A DNA stretch of 64,000 nucleotides from an uncultured Prevotella sp. (GCA_945873145.1 CAMCBZ010000013.1:1-64000); one strand, 5' to 3'. Shown: positions 18,800 to 29,194, counted from the first letter of the stretch. The notes: generated by a model from the letters alone, not told the origin. Program-made: numbers and translations.

Positions 18800-20317
18800 T
18801 TAGTCCTCCAGTCTCAGAAAGGCTTTGGGCAGAAAGTTGATGATGTCGCTGGCGATGAGGCTCTCCTTGCCGAGGTCTCTCACTGCCAGATCTCCGGCCA
18901 GACCGTGGAGATACATTCCTAACTGGCATGCCGTCGCCTGGTCATAGCCACGCGCAAGAAGTCCGGCAATGATACCCGTCAGCACGTCACCGCTGCCCGC
19001 CGTCGCCATGCCACTGTTACCGGTGGAGTTGAAGACGATATGTCCGTCGGGCTTGCAGAGTGCGGAGTAGTGGCCCTTGAGCAAGATATAGCCTTGGAGA
19101 TGCTCAGCCAACTGCCGTGCCTTGGTCAGCCGCTCGTAATCGCTCGAACTCGTCACGCCCACCAGCCGGTCAAACTCCTTGGGATGTGGCGTCATGATGA
19201 TGCCCGGTGGCAACTGCTGCATCCACGCCTGATGGTTGGCCAGCATGTTCAGTCCGTCAGCGTCCACCACGATGGGACACTGAGTGCGGCGTATCTGACC
19301 GATCAGCGCGATGGCAGAGTTCTCGCTCTGTCCCAGTCCCGGACCGATGGCGAGGGCATCATAGTCCTGGCTCTCCACGCTGTCGGAGAAATAGGTCTCC
19401 TCACGGTCCATCTGCAATACGGCTTCCGGCACAGCCACCTGCATGATGCCATAGTTGCGCTTCGGCGTGTGCACCGTCACCTTACCGGCTCCCGAGCGCA
19501 GGCAAGCGCGTGTGGCGAGGATGGCGGCACCCGACATGCCATAGCTGCCGGCGATGATCAGCGCATGGCCCATCGTACCCTTATGTACGAAGTCACTACG
19601 ATGGCGCAGACAAGGTATCAGGTCCGTCTCTTCCTGGATACGGCAGCTGACCTCTGTGTCGCGGATATAGTCAGGACTCAGCCGGATGTCCAGCACTCGC
19701 AAACGGCCGAGATACTGCTGGCAGTCGGTAAGCATCATGCTCAACTTCTTCTGTTGCAAGGTCAGCGTCAGGTCAGCACGAATGATGTTCTGCCGGACAT
19801 TATAGGTATTGTCCTCGCACATCAGACCCGACGGCATGTCGATGCTCACCACCTTGGCGGGACTCTGGTTGATATATTTCACCAACGAGGCAAAGCCCCC
19901 GCTGAGTGGTTTGTTGATGCCCGAACCGAAGAGACCGTCGACGACAAGTGTCTCCGGTGTGAGCTCAGGCGGATCGAAATTTAAAGTGATCTCTGTGAAG
20001 TGACTGACCTTCTTGGCGTAGACGAGGCGCTCCTTGTTGGCAGCGCAGTCCTCCGACAGTTTGTCATGGATATTGAACAGGTACACGCTCACCTGATAAT
20101 GGTTTTCGGCGAGCATACGCGCCACGGCCAAAGCGTCACCGCCGTTGTTTCCGGGACCTGCAAAAACCACCACGGGTGTGTGCTCGGTCCATTCATCCAT
20201 GATAGCACGCGTCAGCGCCTTAGCGGCACGCTCCATTAAGTCGATAGACTTCACAGGCTCGTGCTCAATGGTATAATTGTCAAGCTCATGAATCTGAGCA
20301 GCTGTAAATATCTTCAT
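18800..20317 (-). CDS. nnr: Bifunctional ADP-dependent NAD(P)H-hydrate dehydratase / NAD(P)H-hydrate epimerase
   Basis: VVVFAGPGNNGGDALAVARML (epimerase), AGSGDVLTGIIAGLLARGYD and MTPHPKEFDRL (dehydratase). Confidence 0.93.
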   Translation of the reverse strand: MKIFTAAQIHELDNYTIEHEPVKSIDLMERAAKALTRAIMDEWTEHTPVVVFAGPGNNGGDALAVARMLAENHYQVSVYLFNIHDKLSEDCAANKERLVYAKKVSHFTEITLNFDPPELTPETLVVDGLFGSGINKPLSGGFASLVKYINQSPAKVVSIDMPSGLMCEDNTYNVRQNIIRADLTLTLQQKKLSMMLTDCQQYLGRLRVLDIRLSPDYIRDTEVSCRIQEETDLIPCLRHRSDFVHKGTMGHALIIAGSYGMSGAAILATRACLRSGAGKVTVHTPKRNYGIMQVAVPEAVLQMDREETYFSDSVESQDYDALAIGPGLGQSENSAIALIGQIRRTQCPIVVDADGLNMLANHQAWMQQLPPGIIMTPHPKEFDRLVGVTSSSDYERLTKARQLAEHLQGYILLKGHYSALCKPDGHIVFNSTGNSGMATAGSGDVLTGIIAGLLARGYDQATACQLGMYLHGLAGDLAVRDLGKESLIASDIINFLPKAFLRLED

Positions 20318-20441
20318 ACGTAAAAAACAATATGGTGCAAAGATAAAAAAAAGATTGCAGAATGGCAACGTGGCAATCGCTTATTTTTGCAAAATAGATT
20401 AAATAAAAGGCGTACCTTTCTCATTATTCGTGCATTTTTCG

Positions 20442-20449
20442 TAATTTTG
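20442..20449 (+). promoter_or_regulatory. -7 box of probable hpt promoter
   Basis: TAATTTTG, 36 nt upstream of the start codon. Confidence 0.45.
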
Positions 20450-20484
20450 CACTATTAAATAGGTCAATAAAAACGCATTTCACC

Positions 20485-21021
20485 ATGGACATTGTGAAGA
20501 TAAAGGACAAAACATTCCGTACATTTATACCGGAGTCAGAGATTCAAAGCAAAGTAAAAGCCGTTGCCGACAAGCTCAATAAAGACATGGCGGGCAAGAA
20601 CCCGCTGTTTCTCGCTGTGCTCAATGGGTCGTTTATCTTTGCAGCTGATCTGATGCGCTACCTCTCCATCCCCTGCGAGATCTCTTTCGTGAAGCTGGCT
20701 TCTTACCAGGGCACCACCTCTGTAGGTAAGGTGAAAGAGCTCATCGGCATCAACCAGGAGCTCAAGGGCCGCACCGTCGTCATCGTAGAGGACATCGTCG
20801 ACACGGGCAACACCATGAAGCAGATGCTCGCCACGCTCGAAGGCTTCGAACCGGAGTCGCTGCATATCTGCACGCTGCTCGTCAAGCCGGGTAAGCTGCA
20901 AGTGCCTCTTAACATCGAATATCCCGCCATGGAAATCCCCAACGACTTCATCGTGGGCTATGGACTGGACTATGACCAGCAGGGCCGCAACCTCCGTGAC
21001 ATCTACACCGTCGTGGAATAA
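20485..21021 (+). CDS. hpt: Hypoxanthine phosphoribosyltransferase
   Basis: VVIVEDIVDTGNTM (PRPP motif), ELIGINQELKGR, FIVGYGLDYDQQGRNLRDIY. Confidence 0.95.
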   Translation: MDIVKIKDKTFRTFIPESEIQSKVKAVADKLNKDMAGKNPLFLAVLNGSFIFAADLMRYLSIPCEISFVKLASYQGTTSVGKVKELIGINQELKGRTVVIVEDIVDTGNTMKQMLATLEGFEPESLHICTLLVKPGKLQVPLNIEYPAMEIPNDFIVGYGLDYDQQGRNLRDIYTVVE

Positions 21022-21100
21022 ATATGCCTTTTGCTAAGGACTAGATTGGACATTTATTTATACATTATAATTTTTACATTATACATTATTCATTAATCCG

Positions 21101-21673
21101 ATGAAGAATATTGTGATTTTCGGTGCTCCTGGTTCAGGCAAGGGCACACAGAGCGATAAAATGATCGCTAAGTATGGTTTCAAACATATCTCTACCGGCG
21201 ACGTGCTGCGCAACGAGATCAAGAACGGCACTGAGCTGGGCAAGACAGCGAAAGGATATATCGACAACGGTCAGCTGATCCCCGACGATCTGATGGTCAA
21301 CATTCTGGCCAGCGTCTACGACAGCTTTGGCAAAGAGCATGAGGGCGTGATCTTCGACGGTTTCCCCCGCACCATCCCGCAGGCTGAGGCTCTGAAAAAG
21401 ATGCTCGCTGAGCGTGGTCACAAGGTGGCTGCCATGATTGAACTCGACGTTCCTGAGGACGAACTGATGAAGCGTCTCATCCTCCGCGGCAAGCAGAGCG
21501 GACGCAGCGACGACAACGAAGAGACCATCAAGAAGCGCCTCACCGTTTACCACAACCAGACTGCCCCACTGATCGACTGGTATGAGAAAGAGGGCATCCA
21601 CCACCATATCAATGGTCTCGGTGAGCTCGACCGTATCTTCGCCGACATCTGCAAGGTGATCGACAGCCTGTAA
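21101..21673 (+). CDS. adk: Adenylate kinase
   Basis: IFGAPGSGKGTQSDKM, HISTGDVLRNE, DGFPRTIPQAEAL, GRSDDNEETIKKRL. Confidence 0.97.
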   Translation: MKNIVIFGAPGSGKGTQSDKMIAKYGFKHISTGDVLRNEIKNGTELGKTAKGYIDNGQLIPDDLMVNILASVYDSFGKEHEGVIFDGFPRTIPQAEALKKMLAERGHKVAAMIELDVPEDELMKRLILRGKQSGRSDDNEETIKKRLTVYHNQTAPLIDWYEKEGIHHHINGLGELDRIFADICKVIDSL

Positions 21674-21739
21674 ACAAAGCAAATAATATGTTCTGTGTTG
21701 GGCGTTAAACGCCCAACGCTTAACATTCAACAATTAAGT

Positions 21740-22924
21740 ATGGATTCCAACTTCGTAGACTACGTAAAGATATACTGTCGTTCAGGCAAGGGTGGACGTG
21801 GCTCCATGCACCTGCGACATGTCAAATACCAACCCAACGGCGGACCCGACGGTGGAGACGGCGGCAAGGGCGGCAGCGTCATCTTGCGCGGCAACCACAA
21901 CTATTGGACTTTGCTGCACCTGAAATACCAGCGCCACGTATTCGCTGAGAACGGTGGCAACGGTGGCCGCGACAAATGCCACGGCACGGACGGCAAGGAC
22001 ATCTACATCGATGTGCCCTGTGGTACGGTGGTGTACAACGCCGAGACAGGTAAATATGTCTGTGACGTCACCTACGATGGTCAGGAAGTCATGCTGCTCA
22101 AAGGCGGTCGCGGCGGACTCGGCAACTGGCAGTTCCGCACTGCTACTCGCCAGACACCACGCTTCGCACAGCCCGGTGAGCCCATGCAGGAGATGACGGT
22201 CATCCTCGAACTGAAGCTTTTGGCTGATGTGGGCCTCGTGGGATTCCCCAATGCGGGTAAGTCTACACTGCTCTCAGCCTTGTCCAGTGCCCGTCCGAAG
22301 ATCGCCAACTACCCCTTCACAACGCTGGAACCTTCGCTCGGCATCGTCTCCTACCGCGACAACAAGTCGTTTGTGATGGCCGACATCCCAGGTATCATCG
22401 AAGGAGCCAGCGAAGGCAAAGGACTCGGGCTGCGCTTCCTCCGGCATATCGAGCGCAACTCGCTGCTGCTGTTCATGGTGCCCGGTGATACCGACGACAT
22501 CAAACACGACTACGAGGTGCTGCTCAACGAGCTGAAGAAGTTCAATCCCGAGATGCTCGACAAGCACCGCGTGCTCGCTGTCACGAAGAGCGATCTGCTC
22601 GATGAGGAACTCATTGAGATGCTGCGCGAAACGCTGCCTACAGATTTGCCCGTCGTCTTCATCTCGTCTGTCACAGGCTATGGTCTGGACGAACTGAAAG
22701 ACGTGCTATGGGAGGAACTCAACAGCGAAAGCAACAAGCTGCAGGAGATCACCGCTGAGGACACGCTTGTGCACCGTGACAAAGACATGCAGAAACTCAG
22801 CACGGAGCTTCACGACGAGGGTGAGGACGAGGTGCTCTTCGTCGATGAGGACGAGGTGGAAGATGCCGACGAGGACGAACTCGATGACTACGAGACGTTT
22901 GATCCTGACGAGGACAAGGCGTAA
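21740..22924 (+). CDS. obgE: Obg-family GTPase ObgE/CgtA
   Basis: Gly-rich Obg fold ([12 protein letters not shown]), [31 protein letters not shown], acidic C-terminus. Confidence 0.97.
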   Translation: MDSNFVDYVKIYCRSGKGGRGSMHLRHVKYQPNGGPDGGDGGKGGSVILRGNHNYWTLLHLKYQRHVFAENGGNGGRDKCHGTDGKDIYIDVPCGTVVYNAETGKYVCDVTYDGQEVMLLKGGRGGLGNWQFRTATRQTPRFAQPGEPMQEMTVILELKLLADVGLVGFPNAGKSTLLSALSSARPKIANYPFTTLEPSLGIVSYRDNKSFVMADIPGIIEGASEGKGLGLRFLRHIERNSLLLFMVPGDTDDIKHDYEVLLNELKKFNPEMLDKHRVLAVTKSDLLDEELIEMLRETLPTDLPVVFISSVTGYGLDELKDVLWEELNSESNKLQEITAEDTLVHRDKDMQKLSTELHDEGEDEVLFVDEDEVEDADEDELDDYETFDPDEDKA

Positions 22925-22937
22925 AGGCTAAGAAAAC

Positions 22938-23729
22938 ATGGAAACGGAATTAGAACAATACAATTTCGGTGACGACATCGTTGCCTTCTCTACCACACGA
23001 CACGGTGGCGTGAGTAAAGGCAACTATGCCGAGTTGAACATCAATCCCTACTGTGGTGATGATCCTAAGGATGTAAGCGCCAATCTGAAAACGCTATGCG
23101 ACGCACTGGAGATCACCACTGGCCATCTCATCCTGCCTCATCAGACCCATCAGACCGTATGCCGGGCTATCACGCCGGAATACTTTGATCTGTCAAATGA
23201 AAAGAGGAAAGAATACTTGGAAGGCGTCGACGCTGTGATGACAGACATGCCGAAGGTATGTGTCGGCGTGTCGACGGCCGACTGCATCCCCCTACTCTAC
23301 TACGACACGGAGCACAAGGCCATTGCTGCCGTACACGCCGGATGGCGCGGCACGCTGGCTGGCATTGCTACGAAAGCCTTGGAGGCAATGGCACAACAAT
23401 ACGGTACACAACCGGGCAAAGTGAAGATTATGATTGGTCCGGGCATCTCGCTGAAGAACTTTGAAGTCGGTGATGAGGTCTACGAACAATTTGCCAATGC
23501 CTTTCCCTTCATCCGCTTCATGTCGAAGAGATACGACAAATGGCATCTCGACCTGCAAGTCTGCAACCGTCTGCAACTGCTTCATGCCGGTGCAAGACTG
23601 GAGAACATCGTCATGTCTAACATCTGCACCTATGACCAGGTCGACCGTTTCTTCTCCGCACGACGCTTAGGCGCTCAGTCGGGAAGAATATATAATGGTA
23701 TCATGAAGAAAGGAGATTCATCAAAGTGA
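22938..23729 (+). CDS. pgeF: Peptidoglycan editing factor PgeF (laccase-domain protein)
   Basis: STRHGGVSKGNYAELNI, LILPHQTH, STADCIPLLYYD, AAVHAGWRGTLAGI, GPGISLKNFEV. Confidence 0.94.
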   Translation: METELEQYNFGDDIVAFSTTRHGGVSKGNYAELNINPYCGDDPKDVSANLKTLCDALEITTGHLILPHQTHQTVCRAITPEYFDLSNEKRKEYLEGVDAVMTDMPKVCVGVSTADCIPLLYYDTEHKAIAAVHAGWRGTLAGIATKALEAMAQQYGTQPGKVKIMIGPGISLKNFEVGDEVYEQFANAFPFIRFMSKRYDKWHLDLQVCNRLQLLHAGARLENIVMSNICTYDQVDRFFSARRLGAQSGRIYNGIMKKGDSSK

Positions 23730-24958
23730 GTGATAAGAAAAGAAACATATCAAAGGGGGCTTTACTTCTTATTATAATGTGTACGACCCTGATGGCCTTT
23801 GCACCGAATATGAAGTTCGACCCTTTGGCCAACTACCAGAACATCTTTGCGGGACGCAACAAAGAGCTCTCCGAAAAGCACGAACTAGCTATTCATCTCG
23901 ACAGCATCAAAAAAGGCGAATATGCCTATCCGCTGAAAGGATCGCAGTCGGGCGTCAACGCTGAGGATCTGCTGCAGGTCGTCTCACAGAAGGATAAGCA
24001 CGTCAAGGCGATCTTTGCCGGACGCGTAAGAGTTGCCGCTTCCAGTCCACTCTCCGGTTCCTTCGTTGTCATCACTCACGACAATGGCTTGGAGACTTTC
24101 TATCGAAACATCCATCACCTCAACATACATGTCGGTGACCGTGTCAAAGCCGGACAGATCATTGCCGATGCAGACAAATGTCAGTATGGTTATACCGTCG
24201 CCGTCATGTTCCTGCTCAACAGCACGCCCATCCATCCTTATTTCGTCTTTGACACCTATGCCCAACGTCCGCTCAACGATGTGCTGCGCTGTAAGCTCAC
24301 CGACAAGTATCTGATCACCACAACTTCTAAGCGAGTGGCCTTCACCTTGGCTCGTAAGCGCTTCCTGGCTACGCTCATCGCCTCACTCGATCCCGTGAAG
24401 CCAAAGTACTTCGGAGCGGCAGGACCGACAAAGATCAACCTGGAATTTCTCAACGCCAAGCACTGGTGCTACCCGCTCGTCGGCAGCTACGTCACCAGTC
24501 CGTATGATAAGCTGCGCGAGAAACCAGACACCACAGCCACCTATCATCATACCGGCGTGGACATCAAAACCCACACGCCACACGACAGTATCCACGTAGC
24601 CTTTGACGGTATCGTTGAGGAGTCGTGCCCAGTTCCCGGTTATGGCAACTGCATCATGGTGAAACACGCCTACGGCATTGAGACGCTCTATGGTCATCAG
24701 ACGGTCAACTTCGTGCACGCCGGGCAGCATGTCAAAGCCGGACAAGTGATTGGACTCACCGGTGCCACCGGCCACGCTACCGGCGACCATCTCCATTTCG
24801 AGATGCTCTACCGTGGCCAGCGCATCGATCCTGCCCTTTTCTTCGATCATAAGAAGCACACCTTGCGCCGTGCCACCGTGTTCTTGCGTGGGCCCCAAGT
24901 CATCAGCAAGCCCAACGACGAGCGTAACCGCTACCTCTTCGGCTGGAAGATCGCATAG
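23726..24958 (+). CDS. M23 family metallopeptidase
   Basis: HHTGVDIKT, GNCIMVKHAYGIETLYGH, GATGHATGDHLHFEM; GTGA overlap with pgeF. Confidence 0.9.
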   Translation: MSDKKRNISKGALLLIIMCTTLMAFAPNMKFDPLANYQNIFAGRNKELSEKHELAIHLDSIKKGEYAYPLKGSQSGVNAEDLLQVVSQKDKHVKAIFAGRVRVAASSPLSGSFVVITHDNGLETFYRNIHHLNIHVGDRVKAGQIIADADKCQYGYTVAVMFLLNSTPIHPYFVFDTYAQRPLNDVLRCKLTDKYLITTTSKRVAFTLARKRFLATLIASLDPVKPKYFGAAGPTKINLEFLNAKHWCYPLVGSYVTSPYDKLREKPDTTATYHHTGVDIKTHTPHDSIHVAFDGIVEESCPVPGYGNCIMVKHAYGIETLYGHQTVNFVHAGQHVKAGQVIGLTGATGHATGDHLHFEMLYRGQRIDPALFFDHKKHTLRRATVFLRGPQVISKPNDERNRYLFGWKIA

Positions 24959-25037
24959 GGCCTGCCCCCGTTTCGCATAGAGCCCGCCCTTTTTAGCATA
25001 GTGCCCGCCCTTTTTAGCATAGTGCCCGCCGTTACTT
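24953..25037. repeat. Four tandem 21-22 bp repeats overlapping the M23 stop codon
   Basis: gcatagggcctgcccccgtttc / gcatagagcccgcccttttta / gcatagtgcccgcccttttta / gcatagtgcccgccgttactt. Confidence 0.85.
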
Positions 25038-25113
25038 TCTTCCTTTAAGTTCGTGTTAACCGTTCGGTTTGCCGTGGCTGTGCCACGACCCTCCCCCTCC
25101 CCACATACGCAGC

Positions 25114-25145
25114 AAGGCCTCTTCCAAGTCTTCGGAAGAGGCCTT
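25114..25145. terminator. Hairpin between M23 peptidase and ferredoxin genes (possible terminator)
   Basis: aaggcctcttcc / ggaagaggcctt 12-bp stem; only a weak T-tract on either side. Confidence 0.5.
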
Positions 25146-25180
25146 GCCATTTGTATGCAACGGCTGCGAGCCGGAACTAA

Positions 25181-25351
25181 TTACTCACCGAGGTGAATAG
25201 CCTCGTTGGGGCATACAGAAGCGCAAGTACCGCACTCTGTGCACTCATCGGGGTTGATAGAATACTTGTCACCAGCAGAGATAGCTCCTACAGGGCACTC
25301 ATCGATACATGTTCCACATGCAACGCAGTCATCGTTAATAACGTAAGCCAT
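25181..25351 (-). CDS. 2x[4Fe-4S] ferredoxin (56 aa, not in the ORF track)
   Basis: Translation MAYVINDDCVACGTCIDECPVGAISAGDKYSINPDECTECGTCASVCPNEAIHLGE with two CxxCxxCxxxCP motifs. Confidence 0.96.
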   Translation of the reverse strand: MAYVINDDCVACGTCIDECPVGAISAGDKYSINPDECTECGTCASVCPNEAIHLGE

Positions 25352-25397
25352 AATGTTCTTGTATTTTAAATGATTAAATGTTATTGTTTCGTTGTTG

Positions 25398-25405
25398 CAA
25401 AGATA
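25398..25405 (-). promoter_or_regulatory. -7 box of probable ferredoxin promoter
   Basis: Minus-strand TATCTTTG, 46 nt upstream of the start codon. Confidence 0.4.
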
Positions 25406-25589
25406 ATTATTTTCTTTGGAATACCTATAAATGACAACCGGTTTTTTATTATTTTAAACAATAGCTTTCGCCTCCTTGTCTTGACTACTCATTAATAAGT
25501 AACACGGCTGACACATATCTACAGGACATCAGACTATCAGCAACAGATCACCAGCTCGTCGGCAACAATATTTCATCTTCTCCTGCGTT

Positions 25590-26342
25590 ATGAAGAGTAT
25601 GAAGAAGATTGTCTTTGTTATCTTCCTGATGCTCACCATTGCCGGTGCCGCTTGGGGACAGGAACAGACGGTGCAAAACCGCCCGTATATCGACTTGCGT
25701 CCCTTCCATTTCGGCCTGCTCGTTGGCACGCACCTGCAGGATATCGAGTTCAACAACATAGGACCGCAGACCATCATCGCCAACAACGGATCGCAACAGA
25801 CCTATACCATCACATGTGACCAAAGCCGATGGGACAACGGGTTCCAAGTAGGTGTGCTCGGCGAGGCACGGCTGACCGAGAACTTCCAGTTCCGTGTGGC
25901 TCCCGCCATCCTTTTTGGATCGCGGCATATCGAGTTCCACAACATGGATACTCAAGCTCCCGACTCGATGCTCCACCGCTCGCAAGACTTAAAGACGATC
26001 TACTTCACCTGTTCGTTTGACCTCATCGCAGCCGCACCGCGTATGGGCAACCACCGTCCTTACGCTATGCTGGGACTGACACCGGCCATCAACCTTACGG
26101 GCACGGACAACAGCTACGTCAAACTCAAACGCTACGACATGTACCTGGAAGCGGGCTTCGGCTGTGACTTCTACATGCCTTTCTTCAAGGTGCGACCGGA
26201 ACTGAAGTTCATGTATAGCCTCACCAACAGCCTCGACAAAGACCATGCTGACCGCCTGCAAGACGAGGCAATGCGCCCCTATGCGCTCAGCGTGAACAAA
26301 GCCAGGAGCAAAGTCATCGCCCTCACCTTCTACTTTGAGTGA
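25590..26342 (+). CDS. PorT-like outer membrane beta-barrel protein
   Basis: Signal peptide; RPFHFGLLVGTHLQDIEFNN; FRVAPAILFGSRHIEF; terminal Phe (VIALTFYFE). Confidence 0.75.
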   Translation: MKSMKKIVFVIFLMLTIAGAAWGQEQTVQNRPYIDLRPFHFGLLVGTHLQDIEFNNIGPQTIIANNGSQQTYTITCDQSRWDNGFQVGVLGEARLTENFQFRVAPAILFGSRHIEFHNMDTQAPDSMLHRSQDLKTIYFTCSFDLIAAAPRMGNHRPYAMLGLTPAINLTGTDNSYVKLKRYDMYLEAGFGCDFYMPFFKVRPELKFMYSLTNSLDKDHADRLQDEAMRPYALSVNKARSKVIALTFYFE

Positions 26343-26420
26343 AGACAGAGAGGCAGATTCTTAGAGACAAAAAGACACAAAAGGCAGATTATTATTAAAG
26401 ACAGAACATGTCTTTCTGTC

Positions 26421-27266
26421 TTACTTCATCGTGAGGATCATGCGTCCTACATAGATCGCATTCTTGCCATTCTGGTCCACCGGGATCTGTTTGCCATCGA
26501 GGTTCGGCACATATCGCAGCGTCTTGAAGAGCGTATGGCTGTGTCCACCGAGCACCAGGTCGATGCCACGCGTATGGCTGATGACCATCTGGTCACCCAT
26601 ACCTTGCTCTTCCCAACCGAGATGAGAGATGAGAATCACCAAGTCACATTTCTGCCTGTGCAGTTCATCAGCCATCTGCTGAGCAGTGGCGATCGGATCA
26701 AGATACTCCGTGTCGAGATAGTTCTTCTTGTCGACGAGTCCCTCCATCTTCGGTGAAAGTCCGAAGACACCGATCTTCAATCCTTTGCGCTTGATGATGA
26801 CATAAGGCTTCACAAGCTTGTCCAAGCCGCACTGATGGAAGCGATAGTTAGCACAGACAATCGGGAAGTTTAGCTCACGAAACACTCGCGCCATGTTCTC
26901 CAGTCCGAAGTCAAACTCATGGTTGCCGATGGTACCGGCATCATAGTGCATCAGATTCATCAGTCCGGCTTCCACGTCTCCTTTGAACAAGGTATAATAA
27001 GGAGAGCCCTGCGAGAAGTCACCACTGTCGAAGAGCAACAGCTGGGGATCCGCCTTACGCTGTTCTTCCAACATGGCAACGCGGCGCAGGAAGCCACCAC
27101 GACCAGCCAGAGCCGTGTCGGCAAGGTTCTTACTCAGCGGCAGAATGCAGCTGTGCGTGTCATTGGTATGCAGGATCGTCAGTTCCTTCTCACGGCCACC
27201 GGCATCAACGCCAAGGCTAACCACAAGAAGAAGCAACATGATATAGAGTCTACTAAAATATCTCAT
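26421..27266 (-). CDS. Metallophosphatase, 5'-nucleotidase N-terminal (catalytic) domain
   Basis: LTILHTNDTHSCI, FDSGDFSQGSPYY, IGNHEFDFG, LISHLGWEEQ, LVLGGHSHT. Confidence 0.92.
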   Translation of the reverse strand: MRYFSRLYIMLLLLVVSLGVDAGGREKELTILHTNDTHSCILPLSKNLADTALAGRGGFLRRVAMLEEQRKADPQLLLFDSGDFSQGSPYYTLFKGDVEAGLMNLMHYDAGTIGNHEFDFGLENMARVFRELNFPIVCANYRFHQCGLDKLVKPYVIIKRKGLKIGVFGLSPKMEGLVDKKNYLDTEYLDPIATAQQMADELHRQKCDLVILISHLGWEEQGMGDQMVISHTRGIDLVLGGHSHTLFKTLRYVPNLDGKQIPVDQNGKNAIYVGRMILTMK

Positions 27267-27354
27267 CGTTATCTTTCTGTTAATCTTATTAGTTCAGTAA
27301 TTCTTTATGCTTTTATAGAGCATTCTCTATTCCACATTCATCATTCCACACTCA

Positions 27355-28122
27355 TCACTGAATCACGATTCTTCCTTCCACATGACCGTCGACAGCCTTA
27401 CCTGCTTTGGTCATCTCAAGGAAATAGTAGCGGATGATATAGCGTGTGTCGTATTTCTCTTCTTGTGGAGACACAACATTAGTTGCTGCTTTATAGGCTT
27501 CCATTTTATCATTGCCATGAGCCAGGTAGTCGATTGTGGCGACGCGGTAACTGCCGTTTGGATCGATTTCCTTGCCGTTGATGGTAGCGGACTTCAGTTG
27601 TCCGTCCTTTGTAATGACGAGTCTCACGCTATGACTCACGCCCTCACCGCCTACTGAGGCCACCTGCTGGAAGAGTTCCAGCACCTTACTGCCGGAAAGG
27701 GTAAGATATGTGATATGGTTCTCAAAAGGCGCCACGTTGAGAATATCACCGTAGGTCACCTTGCCAGCAGGCAGAGAAGCACGGATGCCACCAATGTTAT
27801 ACATTCCAAAATCGATATGCTCGCCCGTCTGCTCGCCATACCACACGAGGATATCCGACAGCAAGTTGCTCATATCGCTCTCCGGGCGATGACCCGTCAT
27901 ATAGTGCGTCGTCGTGCCCACAACAGGGTTCATCACCGAGTCCACGACATGTTTATAAGGAGCCAGCAGCGCCGTGGCTGCCTGATCCGGCTGACGGTCG
28001 TAGCGGCTGTCAACCAGCACTTGTGTGCGCTGAATGTCTGTCAGATGGTATTGACTGCCGCACGAAGGCAACAGCAACACACACGTCAGGCACAGCGCAG
28101 ACAGCGTAGTTTTTCTTTTCAT
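27355..28122 (-). CDS. 5'-nucleotidase C-terminal domain lipoprotein
   Basis: Lipobox LLPSCGSQ; MSNLLSDILVWYGEQTGEHIDFGMYNIGGIRASLPAGKVTYGDILNVAPFENHI. Confidence 0.9.
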   Translation of the reverse strand: MKRKTTLSALCLTCVLLLPSCGSQYHLTDIQRTQVLVDSRYDRQPDQAATALLAPYKHVVDSVMNPVVGTTTHYMTGHRPESDMSNLLSDILVWYGEQTGEHIDFGMYNIGGIRASLPAGKVTYGDILNVAPFENHITYLTLSGSKVLELFQQVASVGGEGVSHSVRLVITKDGQLKSATINGKEIDPNGSYRVATIDYLAHGNDKMEAYKAATNVVSPQEEKYDTRYIIRYYFLEMTKAGKAVDGHVEGRIVIQ

Positions 28123-28277
28123 GATACTATATATATAATAATGTGTATAATCAGTTAAGTGCCGCAAAGGTACGCATTTCCCAGTGAAAAGCCATCAAGA
28201 AAGCAGGAAAAGCGAAGCGTAAATGTTAAAAAGAACAGATTTTAATCCGCTGTTGCTCATATTTCATTGAAAAGCAG

Positions 28278-28285
28278 TAACTTTG
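28278..28285 (+). promoter_or_regulatory. -7 box of probable rplS promoter
   Basis: TAACTTTG, about 90 nt upstream of the rplS start. Confidence 0.45.
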
Positions 28286-28374
28286 CAAAGCTTTTCGGCC
28301 TAACCGCTGGTTGGAGGAAGAGTCTCCATGCTACGTTGGGTTGGAACGACAAACAACATTTAATTATACACACA

Positions 28375-28743
28375 ATGGATTTGATTAAAGTTGCCGAGGA
28401 AGCATTTGCAACCGGCAAGAAGTTCCCTGAGTTCAAGTCAGGTGACACCATCACTGTCGCTTACAAAATTGTCGAGGGTAACAAGCAGCGTATTCAGCTG
28501 TATCGTGGCGTGGTCATCAGAATCAGCGGCCATGGCGACAAGAAGCGTTTCACCGTTCGTAAGATGTCTGGTACCGTAGGTGTTGAGCGTATCTTCCCTA
28601 TCGAGTCTCCCAACATCGACAGCATCGAGGTGAACAAGCGTGGTAAGGTACGTCGCGCTAAACTTTACTATCTCCGTAACCTCACCGGTAAGGCTGCCCG
28701 CATCCAGGAGAAGCGTCAGGTGGTTGCTACTGAGAACAAGTAA
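28375..28743 (+). CDS. rplS: 50S ribosomal protein L19
   Basis: [57 protein letters not shown]. Confidence 0.97.
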   Translation: MDLIKVAEEAFATGKKFPEFKSGDTITVAYKIVEGNKQRIQLYRGVVIRISGHGDKKRFTVRKMSGTVGVERIFPIESPNIDSIEVNKRGKVRRAKLYYLRNLTGKAARIQEKRQVVATENK

Positions 28744-28804
28744 AAAGAGATTTCTCACGCTCTCCTCTTCTACAAGGGGAGAGATGACTCTACCCACTGA
28801 GAAC

Positions 28805-28866
28805 AAATGTTGGACTGCATTTGACGTAGCGAAAGCTGTCATCAAAAGCAGTCCAACATTTTTTGT
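28805..28866 (+). terminator. Long intrinsic terminator downstream of rplS
   Basis: 14-bp stem aaatgttggactgc / gcagtccaacattt enclosing a second stem with GAAA tetraloop, then T-run. Confidence 0.85.
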
Positions 28867-28906
28867 TTCCCGCCGTCCGTCGTTTCAGACAGCAGAAGCA
28901 TAGCTT

Positions 28907-29194
28907 CTATTCTTCGTAGTTGATCGACGCGTCCGTGTCGCCGTGCACCGTGTCCATCAAGTCATCCCACGTCTGGAAACCGGCAAAGAGAGCCAGACGG
29001 TTACGTGCTTCCATCGACAGACGACGCTTTCCCGTCACCAGTTCCCACAACTTTTTCAAGGAATGACTGCTCAAGTCCACATTGTGCTTAGCCAACTTAC
29101 GTGATGCCTTCTCAAAGTCAGTCACCACTTCATGTGGCTCTTCTCTCAGCTTTTTGCCAGCTTCAGCAAAGAGCATTCTTAAGTCCCTTTTCAT
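28907..29194 (-). CDS. Small conserved hypothetical protein
   Basis: Start placed at MKRDLRMLF; C-terminal LSMEARNRLALFAGFQTWDDL pattern seen in Bacteroidota small proteins. Confidence 0.65.
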   Translation of the reverse strand: MKRDLRMLFAEAGKKLREEPHEVVTDFEKASRKLAKHNVDLSSHSLKKLWELVTGKRRLSMEARNRLALFAGFQTWDDLMDTVHGDTDASINYEE

